Shown: piece after piece, positions 1 to 11,700 of the stretch
Layout: every line of letters begins with the position of its first letter
How positions within the stretch are numbered: the stretch's first letter is position 1
Assembly: GCF_014356525.2 (NCBI RefSeq)
Contig: NC_052518.1
Location: 13,904,201 to 13,968,200, forward strand
DNA: 64,000 nucleotides
Origin: Nilaparvata lugens
Lineage: Eukaryota; Arthropoda; Insecta; Hemiptera; Delphacidae
Reading direction: 5' to 3'
The notes under the pieces: generated by a model
The model's database searches: none
What the model saw: the letters and a program-made list of their open reading frames with translations, nothing else
Told to the model about the DNA's origin: nothing
Made by a program: the position numbers and the translations under genes

Positions 1-461
1 CCATTTTAAATTTTTGATCAAAAATTTCAGGAAAACCGTTCACTTTACTGAAAATTTACGAGACAAAAAAGTTAGCAAATTTTATCAAGATTTCAATACC
101 TCATTTATTAAGATTGGTCGAAGAATAACAGTGAAATTAATTATTTTCGTATTGCATGCATGACCACTTCTCAGAATTATAACATAAATATTACATTTTT
201 AATTGCAATTGTATTTAAGATGAAGCTTTGAAACTCGGTATGGCTCCATATGGCCATCCAGCTGATTTTACAATGTTTTTCAGATGATCTTTTTTGTTCA
301 AGATCATGCATGCTGTACAAAAAAATTAATTTCTCTCTTATTCTCTGACCAATTTGGGATCCTTGAAATCTTGATAAAATTTGCTAACCTTTTTGTCTCC
401 TGTAAATTTTCTGTAAATTTAAGTGTTCTCGTGAAATTTGCAATCAAAAATTAAAAATGGC
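1..461. repeat. MITE-like imperfect inverted repeat at window edge
   Basis: Bases 1-95 and 363-461 are imperfect reverse complements of each other; both contain the run of A/T-rich words around TTAGCAAATTTTATCAAGAT. The roughly 270-base spacer is AT-rich and has no coding sign. The left end may continue outside the window, so the true element edge is unknown. Bases 470-720 continue as AT-rich repeat-like DNA ending in CTCTGTATA, which resembles the end of a TA-inserting element. Confidence 0.6.
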
Positions 462-805
462 CGCCTTTCTGAATATGAACATAGAATATTTTCTATTTTA
501 TTTTTTAAAGTTGAGTATTTATAGCATAAATATTCATGCCAAATTTCAGATCAATACAACATTTCGTTCTTGAGATAAAAATTCTAAGTGAAAGAACAGA
601 ATGGCAGCTATAAGGATAACCGCTGAGTTTTGGACACTTCAAATACGTCATTTGTAGTCTCCTATCATCCAGGAACAATATCCTAAAATGTGCGACACTA
701 CTTCTGAAACACTCTGTATATGCTTATGCTTTTTCAGGCCCAGTTGAGTAACTAATAAAACACACAAATAACAACAAATATACAAACTAATAAATGAAAC
801 GTACA

Positions 806-1036
806 TTATAGGGTTTCAATCTTCAACATAAATATGTCTCGTCGGGTTTTCTTCCTTCTTGTCAGTTCAGATGCCAAGGTCTCCCACAGTCCCCTCCAGC
901 CATGACATGGCTCGCTCATCCGCCATGCAAGCGCAATTGATTCATCCCAGCTCTGAAATAAATTCTCCAAAATAACACCTTGAACAACTAACTTGTAGCT
1001 GGGTGTGCCTCTACGGGGTGCGCCTGGATACCCAAA
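806..1036 (-). pseudogene. Retrotransposon-like coding tail, unidentified
   Basis: On the minus strand a 76-codon open frame runs from an in-frame stop at 1037-1039 to a TAA at 806-808. It is rich in Trp, Arg and Glu and contains the words WDESIALAWRMSEP and ELTRRKKTRRDIF. It has no ATG near its start. It is followed by AT-rich DNA that looks like a LINE 3' untranslated tail. I read it as the C-terminal end of a retrotransposon ORF, but did not recognise the family; a host exon with an acceptor near 955 is possible but less likely. Confidence 0.35.
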
Positions 1037-1487
1037 TCAGGATGGAGACCTGAATTTGGAAAACTTAATCGAATCAAAGAGTTGCGATGGCGGACGAGAG
1101 ATCCATCATATGGATTGAGAGTGTGGGGGATGTCATTCTTGTGATGATGGCCTCCAAACGGCTGGATGTGTGAGTATGCTGGGCGGGTGTTAGCGATGAT
1201 TCCATCATTTTTATGTGGTTGGCTGTACTTTGACAGATTGTGCATAAGGTTTTATGAGTGGATGTTGGTGAATACCTTCTGAAGCTCATTCTTACTGACC
1301 GGACTCATTATGTCCCCCGGTCAATCAGGTCAAAACAGTTCTTATCATGGTATGTTTGTCATGTAGTAGGGTAGAACTTAAACTGTAGTAGTTTAGCTGT
1401 TAAAATACAAAAAAATGATATACAAATGAATATAATAAATTATTTTGATAGGGCTACCTGAATGTTTAGTTATTATAGAATATTACT

Positions 1488-1851
1488 ATAGTGAGGTCCA
1501 CGTTATAATGGCAGTGTAGGAAGATAGGAGAAAAGGGTTGCCAGATCTCAGCCTTGCCACCCAAACAGCTGATACTGGTATATCTGATGAATGTAACTGT
1601 TCATTATTGTTGAAAATAGTTAATCATATTTATTTGTCAAGAAAATATATTTTTTAAAGATGTAATAATATATTTTTATGATTGAAATAAAACATTTTGT
1701 CAATTAGTTGAATTTCTACATTGTTGATAAAACGATGTGGCAACATCGCAATGGGTGAAAGAGATAGCGCCATCTGCTTTGTTGAACAATAGACAAGGAT
1801 AGCAAACCATTGCAAATCACATACTGCCATTATAACGTGGACTTCACTATA
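1488..1851. mobile_element. MITE, GAGGTCCACG family, copy 1
   Basis: The terminal inverted repeats begin TATAGTGAGGTCCACGTTAT on the left and match the reverse complement on the right over about 28 bases. The element is about 365 bases, AT-rich inside, with no coding capacity. The two internal halves differ from each other, unlike the copy at 9621-9881. Related copies occur at 2806, 5745, 9621, 24835 and 63631. Confidence 0.8.
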
Positions 1852-2469
1852 GTACACTCTTTATATTTCTTATATAAACACTTTTTTAATCAAACTAGTG
1901 GCGTTCGGTGGGGAAATTATTAAAATAATATTCTGAAGCCGATACCCAACTAATATTTATTATTCTCATAAAAATAATTTTGAAGATTAATGTCTAGAGC
2001 CTTGATAAATGTAGTTACGGGAGGTAGTTTGAAACAAAAATCATCTTTCTGGGTTGTTTTGAAGGGTATAGATATTATAGTAACTTAGGTACCTATCCAT
2101 ATTGAATAAAAATGACTCGATATGTCAAATTTATGTGGTTTTGTTGTAATAAATCAGTGGTTTTAACATCATAAAGAACTATTTTTTACGACTCTACAGT
2201 CAGGAGTTTTGGCCCGAAAGCGCTCCACACATGAGTTCTAGTTTGTAATAACTTTTATTCAAAAAACCTGACTGTAGTATCGTCAAAAACGGATTATTAA
2301 CATGCAGTTCGTCATAGATAGTGAAATAGATGAGTATTATAAAGCTGTATTTATTTAATTAGAACGTCACTTACCGTTCTTAAATTGATAATATTTTAGC
2401 TTCCTTTGCCAAGTTAGTACAAATCCACCATTCCACTCAGTTATCGATTCAAAAATTGTCTAATTTCAG

Positions 2470-2717
2470 ATCTGAAGAGAGAGAAAGCCATCCCGAAACG
2501 TTACAAGCTGGATGACTCTGTCAACGTTTGGTCGGATTATCTGAGAACTTTCTACCATCCCAGATCCCTGGCTATCACTAATAAATACAAGCACAATGAC
2601 GAGATAACTCCTTTCAAGCTCTTCGGCCAGGGCACCGCCTTGTGGAAAAATGAGCATTACCAGGAAGATTTCACTGATCGTATCCGCGCCTACATGGAAG
2701 AAGCAGACAACGCTCAG
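2470..2717 (+). CDS. misato: misato exon, first one visible
   Basis: The acceptor is TAATTTCAG (2461-2469) and the donor CAG/GTATGG at 2718. It starts with two bases of a split codon and ends in phase 0. It encodes 82 residues including WSDYLRTFYHPRSL and FGQGTALWKNE, typical of the N-terminal half of the family. The upstream exon that supplies the first codon base is not in the window. Confidence 0.9.
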
Positions 2718-5700
2718 GTATGGCGAAACAATCAAAACTAGTTTCTCGTTTCCAGAGAATAAGTATCTATCCTCCAAGTTATAAGAATAACATCGATTTG
2801 CTCCCTATAGTGAGGTCCATGTTAATCAAGTAGGCCTACTGCCATTATAACGTGGCATTATAACCTCACTGCTGCAGTTGTTATTTGTTAGACGATTATA
2901 CCTCCAAGTTGAATTCAAAACTCAAACATGTTCAACGTCTTGAAACAAGAGAACTGGGAACGGGTTTTCATTGGGTTAGTGGGTTCAAGTTTTGGATTGC
3001 GCTAAAAAATCAAACTCGTGCCGAGTGGTTGTGTTGAGTTCGTGCTGCTGCTCTGTGATAAGATTAGGCCTGCTGCTTGTTTTTCGTTTTCTATTTTGTA
3101 ATACTTAACCTAACACTTCTATAGTTAATAGTTTATTCAAATAGTTAATAATAACCAGGAACTACTTCAAAATTTAAATACATAATCTCTAACAGTAGTT
3201 TACTCTTATATATTGCAGTCAATAATTTACTTAATTAATATTAGATCTGCTCTTATTACAGTGTATTTATAAAAACTATCAAAAACATATAAATAGGAGA
3301 AATAGCTCTTTCATATTATGTAATAATCTCTGTTTTTTGTTTAATTAATTCAATTTTCCAATTTATCTGAATAAATAATACTTTGAAACCTATATTTATG
3401 AAATTGAATAATAATTTTTCTTGACATTCTACGTACACGGACTTAATAGCCTCTGATTTATTTCAAAGTTCATTTTGCCCAACTATTATAATAAAACCCT
3501 TAGTTAGATAATAGAGAATGGTTCTTCTTAAACAGAGCTTTTAGGATATAACCTGTTTTCTTATACTTTAAATACTGGTTCTATACTGTTTTCTTATACT
3601 TTATAATTTTAGGCCCTAAACATTTCTAAACATTTGATCTATAATTCCTATTCATTCCTATTCTTCCTATTCATTTTTTTCTTTCTAGTCTGTTTCAAGA
3701 TTTCATCTTGAGCTTCTAATATTCTATAGATTCTCTTAATCCTGTTTCAATCAGATTATTGGCCTTTTAGTGGGCCTAATACTCGTGTTTTGTCAGACTT
3801 CCTTATTCCCATGCATCCTGCTTTCACATAATTGCTTATATAGCTTACGTATAATTATAGATAGCCTACTTATTTCAGCTACATTTGGCTGTTTAAGCAA
3901 AGAATTTTATGTAGCAAATTGTTTTGTTTTTTTCACTTTTGTGTCGCAGTGGTCCTTGCAAATATTGTGCTGAGGTAAAATCTGTAAACTTGGCACAAGC
4001 TTTGCTCTGGATTTTGTTGGTTGGGCTTGGTCTGCTGGTGGACAGAGCATGCGCGATCATACATTGATAGCGAAATTTCACAGACTGTAAAGGAGCCTAT
4101 GTAAGGTAGATTGATTGGAGGTGGGAGTGTAGGGAATTCTGACTCTTGCATTATGATATAATAGCAGAACTTATGTCTTTTTCTATTAACTGTATTTCTA
4201 TTGTTTCAGAGAAGAATCTTATTCCTTATCAAACAAATTATCTCGATTAGCGATAATCAAGTATCTTCAATTCTTCACTTTAAATATAGCATTTTCAACA
4301 TTCTTTCTATTTTAATCGCAAAGCCTTAGTTATTATAACCTTACTTAATCTCTAATAGTATGGACCTCAACATTTCCTAGCATATTTTCCCCTTCAGTTC
4401 AAAACACAGTGGTTTTGTAATATAATTTATAATCAGTACTGCTTTTTCTTATCCAACTACTCTTTTGTGGAGTCTTAAGTAATTTTTATAGAGGCTTCTA
4501 GATAATAAATAAAATAATAGATTCCGACATTTGACATTGATTGACTTGGTTGTCTCTATTGACTAATAATAAAATATATTCAAAATCTAATTGAGAGAGC
4601 AGCTTCTACTTTTGTTTGTGAATAGTTTTATTGAATTGCATAGTGGGTATTGCTTATTGTTGGTGTTGGATTATTTTTTTGTTTAACTCATGTGTTTTCC
4701 CGAATAACTGTATTGCATGCTATACATTCATGCATTTAAACTGTTTTTGTCATATTAAGTGATTACCTAACGAAGAAAATTATTCCCTTCCACTGGTTAT
4801 CATGATCGTTGCTCCCTTAATGCAGTTCAGTAATTGTGACGAACAAGAAAAGTAAAGTAAAGTAAAGTAGGCTATCGTTTCTCAATCCAGTTTTCTTGAA
4901 TCAAGAAAACTTGACTAATGTAAACCCCGTTCCAAGTTATTTCAGTGATACTGTATAAGCAAGTTAGTTGATGAATTTTTCACACTAAATATATTTTCTT
5001 TGTTGGTTGTCCATCTTGTTTCCACTATTATTATTACTATCGTATTTAATAAAACTTTCATGTGAAAAAACACTCACATTTTTTGATGTGGCGACGTCCG
5101 TTTCGTGCTGGTATTGCACATTTTCAAGCCAAACAGAGACTGAAGTATTTGAGGTTATGAGGGTGAAAGTTGGTCAGAGTGGTGGTGGAGGGGAGTTTTG
5201 GCGGTTAATGGAGGAAGATTTAAATGAGTTTGTCAAACAGAGTGTGGGAGGAAAAGTTGATTTGTTCATTTATGTGCAATACGAAACTGACGTCGCCACA
5301 TCAAAAAATTTTTGTTTTTAAAATTAAGTATTAAAAATTTAAGTTTTCTTAAATACGATAGTAAAAATATGTTTTGCTGTCGGCTAGCGCACAAGTTTCA
5401 ACTTGTGCTAGTCGTACCGCAATGAATATGTCATGATTGTATTTACATTTTTCAAGGTGTTTTAGATTTACATCTTGAATGTCAAATTGAGAAAATTACG
5501 ATTAAGCACTACTATTCTCATGCATTTAGTTATAGCTTCATTGCATTTTGTTTTTGTCTACTTGATATGTAATTTTATGGCGAATAAATTGGAATTAGAA
5601 GAAATTGTTGTTATCTAATCTACCTTAAGTTAGAGTACAGCACCAAGTTACAATCAACATGATTGGTCTTGTAAGGTGAAAGTGTTTTTTGCACATCATT

Positions 5701-8700
5701 ACGACATTGACTCCTTCAGCCCACTTGATATGTCTGAACTTGATTGAATATTTTGTTAATTTATTATATAACTACATTGTTGAAGAACGATCTGGCAACG
5801 TCGCGGAGATAGAAAAGAACAGCGCTATCTGCTTTGTCGATTGATAGCAACACCAATGTTAATCAAATACTGCCATTATAACGTGGACCTCACTATAGCT
5901 GTTCTCCCTATTATCAATAGCAGTTTGTTGTTAATGGTGGGCTTTAAGAATCGGGTCAAGTCATGGCCGGTCGCCAACCCATTCTATTTGATTAGTGAGG
6001 TTGAAGGGTCTGACACAAGCACTATTTTCTTTTCGCCTTTTTGGCCACTAAAATCGTCCTTGGTTCTGAAGCTGTCTGGCTTTTCGATCAGCCCAATATT
6101 TCTTCATTCTCTCGGATCGTTGTCGTCTTTCTGCATCAGTGATTACAATCTCCCTGTGCATTTTTGGCAAATTTAATATGTGCGTTTCAAGTCAATTGTT
6201 TATTTTCACTTTATCAATGGCATCCTCAACTTCCTCAACTTGTTTTAGAACTCGATTGTCAGGCATTCGCAGAACATGGAAAAAGTGAGAAATCATTTGT
6301 TTTTTTATTACACTGAGGATGGGCTCTACTTCCTTATAGACTGTCTCATTGGTTGCAATTCTCCAGTCTCCATTCTTTTGATAACTTTTAAAAGAATGGA
6401 AGACACAAGCACTATATGATTGGTAATTTACTGTGATAATAGTTTTTATAGTTTCAATTTTCCCAAGATTTATTGTAAGAATAGATTTTAATTGATAGGA
6501 TTAAAGTTAAGTAATTATTTATTGTTATTTCTGTATTTTTTTTATGAAAAACTGAATTGCTTTGGTGCCAGCTGTTGCACTGCATGTTGCGTATTGTCTT
6601 AATATATTCATTGTTATTGTAATTCTATTATTTTTGTTATTTTAATGTAATGACATGGCCTAGTGTACTGTATATATTATCTAGCTGTAATAAAATCATT
6701 GAATCATTGAATGTTTGCAGTAGCAGAAGTATTCGGGGTGGTAAACAGCATCAATTTTGGAATTTCCTTCGCTAATCATCTTATATTCACAATTGAGCAA
6801 ATATCCACATATTCAGATTGAATAAATGCAATTTCTCATTAATGTACATCTGATTGGCGTGTGTTTGAACAGGGCTTCCAGGTACTCATGGACGCCCACG
6901 ACGCATTCTCCGGTATGTCCTGTTCCGCTCTGCAATACCTGAAGGACGAGTACCCGTCGAAGGCCAGCCTCGCCGTGGTCTGCATGCCGGCCTGGTTCGG
7001 CGAGTCCTCTACTCAGGACGACTCGGCGAGAGTGCTGAACTGGGCGTTGACTCTAGGCTCGCTGCCGGAACTCTGCTCACTGTTCACACCGGTCAGCACG
7101 GTCGAAAGTGGCTGGCGGTATCCAAACACGTACCGGACGTTTCCGTATCTCAATTACAATGTGAGATTATTGGTTATCGATTTATGATTATCGATTATTG
7201 ATAATCGATTATTGGTTATCAATTGGTGTTTATCGATTAGTGGTTATCGATTATTGGTTATAAATTATTGATTATCGATTAGTAATTATTGGATATCGAT
7301 TAGTGATTATTATCAAGGCCACCTCTAATACAAGGCCCCGGACTATGATATTACAACGTTGCAGTGTAGGCCTAGAATCTAATACATGATTGGTGAAAAA
7401 GATCAACTGGTATTTTTTTTTAATTTTTTCACCAATCATGTATCAGATTCTAGGCCTACATTGCGACGTTGCAATATTGTAGGCCGGGGCCTTGTATTAA
7501 AGGTGATATTGAACAATAAGCTATGTTATTATTCAATCATTGTTATCATCATCAGATATACCGATTGTTCCCGCATCTCAATTACAATGTGAGAAACTAT
7601 TATCTCATCATGTGATAACATCAAATACGTGCCAATCAACCAGTAATTTCATATTATATAAATCATTATACAGAGTGGGTGAAAAGCCCGAGAACGGCTT
7701 AATATCTCATACGCAAAGGTAATTTGATAGTGGGTGTGATTGGGGATCCTACTCAAATTGAAAATACTACTTCACTATGACTTTAAAAATCTGGATCCGC
7801 CATATTGAATGCAACTTTATTTTTTTAAATAGGAAGGTGGTCATGCGATCATGATTTCGATACGGAATTTCAAGATAAAAAGAATGGTGAAAACCGCACA
7901 TCGATATCTCAAACCGTTTAGAAGATATTCACATTATTAATCAATACCACTTATGTATTTCATTTCTGATTTGCATGGTATTGATTAATAATGTGAATAT
8001 CTTAGTAATGGTTTGTGATATCGATGTGCGGTTTTTGCCATTCACTTTGACTTGAAATTCTGTATCGAAATCATGTATCGTATGACAGACAACCTTCCTA
8101 TTTAAAAAATAAAGTTGCATTCAATATGGCGGACCAGATTTTTAAAGTCATAGTAAAGTGGTATTTCCAATTTGAGTAGGATCCCCAATCACACCCACCA
8201 TCAAATTACTTTTTTGTATGAGATATTAAGCCGTTCTCGGAATTTTCACCCACTCTGTATGAGAAACTATTCAAAAAATATTAAAATCGAGGAAAGAATC
8301 GTCTTACACACGTATACAATAGGAAATTCACAAAAGACGCATCATCACGTTTGAACTACTGAACTGATTAACTTGCAATTTAACATGAAGATTCTGAGGA
8401 TGGTCATAAGCCTATTCTCATTGCTATTAATCAATTAATTGTGATTTTATAGGTGAAACAAATCTATCCAATGTGTGATTCAAAGTTCATGCAACTATAA
8501 AGCCCAACCAAACAGGGCATACTCAAAGTGACTCCGTAGCTTAGTTGATAGTGCGCGTGGTTCATGAATCAAAGGTTGCGGGTTCGAGCACTACCTCCGT
8601 AAACAAAGCCATAGTGCATTCTGGTGACGTCAGCTAGTTTTTTTATTGGTGTACCTGTGCTCACGTTACCATCAACCACCTGTCATGCACTATGGCTTTG

Positions 8701-11700
8701 TTTACGGAGGTAGTGGTTCGAGACCTATCAAACTCATTTTTTTTGCTGGAAATTTTCAACTCTTATAAAGATTGTCCACGTAATTTTGAACAAAATAATA
8801 CATAATAATTCAATTTTTTATGTTTCCTGGACATAAGGCATTATTTTACAACATCAAATTTTATCATCTGCAAAGCACGGGTTACCCGCTAGTCGATAAT
8901 ATTTTGTTTCTTTTCAGAGCCAACTGCACTACCACAGTAGTGCAATCGTGGCGGCCGGTCTGGAGACGGCCAGCCTGCTATATCGAGTGCGGTCCACACG
9001 CTCGGCGAGTCTCCAGGACGTGACGAGCGACCTGCGAGTGCTGGGCCGAGCGGCGGCCGCCCTCAGCCTGAGGCTGCCCCTGGCCATTGGCCGGCACTCG
9101 TCGCTGCTGGAGACACTCGAGAAGTGGGTGGAGCCGGCCTCGCTGTTCACCAGTCTCACTCCGCACTGCTCACTAGACAGCCGCGTCGACTTGCAGGCTG
9201 TGGTCATACGGGGTGTCGGCAAGGATAGACTCATGGGGTGAGCACCTCCTTATAGTGATCATACTCTACCTTATGCTTTTAGACTCTATTTTCTATTTAA
9301 TGTTGAATCGTTAGTTCAGATAGCTCACCAGTAGATGATGTATTCTGAGTCGGGTACTTGTGCTATGTAAATCGTCGTTGATACAGTCTGATTATTTAAC
9401 ATACTTTTTATATGCTAAACTTGAATTAATATAATATTTCATTTCTTATTTAAGGTCAAGTTATTGATTGTAGTTTTTACACTATTGTTACCTGTATAGA
9501 TTAAGGTACTCTTTCCCCGCGCACGGATCAGCAGTCCATGCGGGCAAATAATTATTCCATGATTATTCTATTTTATTTTGTACAGTGTTTTATATTGGAA
9601 TAAAGAAATTGAATTGAATCTATGGTGAGGTCCACGTAATAATGGAAAATGCAGAAAGCTAGGAGAACAACGTTGCCGATTTTCTGCCTTCTATGGAGGA
9701 TAGCTGATACTGGTATATCTGATGTAATATCAATTGTCCATTCTTATTTGTAGGAAAGTTGATATTATATCAGATAATATCGGTATCAGCTATCTCCTAG
9801 TAGGGCAGTGGCAAGGCAGGAAATCGGTATTGCTGTTCTCCTATCTTTGTCCATTGCCATTATAACGATGACCTCACTATAGGAGCTCGTTTCTGAATTG
9901 CTCCTTCAGCTCTGGTCGCAGCTGACAACCGACATTGATTAGCGTGTAAAATACATTAAAAAAATCTTACTAGAAACCAACAAACACCAAACGCAAAAAT
10001 CCGATTGGCAATTCCATCGCTTGGGGAGTTGTTCATTCCAGAATCTGGAATCAGAAGCCTGTGACGATGCAAGAGCTCCAACGTGATTTAGCATATCTTC
10101 TGATAAATGCAGCAAGTGTTTCTTGATGAATTCCAAAATATTTCAAATTCTAAATGCTCCAAAAACATATAATCTGGATAGGCTCATAATCTTATCATGA
10201 ATAAAGGACAAGCCAATCGAAGCTTTTTTCATGCGTTTTCAGACTTATCGACAGGGTAAGAAGCTCTCCGTTTGGTAGATTATCAGCTGATCCGGAACGC
10301 CAAAACAAGTAGTAGTAGTAAAACAACCTTTATTGACAAAATTATAGTAAACAATACAATACAACAATATACAATAAAAAAATTTATTACACAATAAATT
10401 AAATCATATTTGATATCATTAGGTTGGTATATTAACGTCAACACAATCAGTCGAAGAGTTTCCTGCCCAGCCGATTCGTCTGAAAACGCATGAAAAAACG
10501 TCTAATAGGTTTCGCCTCAACAGTGGAGAATGTAGCGAGTCCTCATCAATCCAACAAATCCTTACTGTGATGTATTTTGAATACCGTTGATAGTACTTGA
10601 AAATCATGGTCAAGTCAAAATGTATATTAATATCCCTGATCACACTTGAAACTCACCGTATTCATGATGGTACCTGATTTGAACATGCTCAAATGTCGTG
10701 GTCGAGCTTGGTGAAACCGAACATAAACTATTCTAAACTATTATGGAAACCTCATGTTGAAATTATTTGCTATAAGCTAAGTAGGAATATATATCTATTG
10801 AGGAGACAAAAATGTGAGTTGCCTGATCATTATGTTAGCCAAGCTTATTATGCTTTTCCGCATTCAATCATGTCATATGGTATTAGTAGAAAAATATTAG
10901 TTTTACAGAAGAAAGCTGTTAGAATAATAAGTAGTCTAATGCAGATTATATCGATCATTGTAAACCGCTATTCACGGAAAATTCAATATTGACAGTCATC
11001 AATGAATTTGTGTATCAGTGTTTGAAGGAAATGAAATTGAGGGAAGATGTATTGACAGTTGCCAGTGACATTCACAATTATCCGACTAGGGCCAGGTTCC
11101 TAGGTGCAGACTCAGTAAATCTCTTTCGAGTTTTCCAGTAGTGGGGATAAAATTGTTCAACCTTTTACCAGCCTCCTTCCGCACCCTTCCTCTTGTCTGT
11201 ATTCCTTAGATATTCTAGAAAATGGCTTGTTAAAAATCCGTTCTACTCTTTAGATTTCAGGACAGGAGTATGTAGAATAGATTATTAATATCTACTAATA
11301 ACTATTGTATGAAATATTTAATTTTCACCCTTACTATGGACCATTAAATGTTATTGATTGATATTGTTGTCTATATTCATTTTAAAATGATTTGTTATTA
11401 TTGATTTTACTAGCTGGCCCGGCGAACTTCGTACCGCCAAATAGTTATATTTCTCACGACATCTCGCATCTCATGATAAACTTTAGCTGGATGCACACCT
11501 GAGGAGGCGCGATGCGGCATTTTGCATCCAGATGCTTCTTGCTTATTGGTTTGAATAACACACACTGAATCGGGCATGGCGTCGAATGGTGTGATAAGGC
11601 AATCTCCATAAGATCAACACTTTGTATCATCAAGCCGCGCCTCCTCAGGTGTGCTTAGCCTCAGCTTAATCTGATGCTCTATATTTTTATGAAAATTATC

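Noticed and set aside
5007..5321. 104-codon open frame on the plus strand
   Set aside because: It lies across a long inverted-repeat element and has no splice or homology support; composition follows the repeat.
8929..9241. Minus-strand frames opposite the third visible misato exon
   Set aside because: They are antisense shadows of a GC-rich coding exon with well-supported splice sites.
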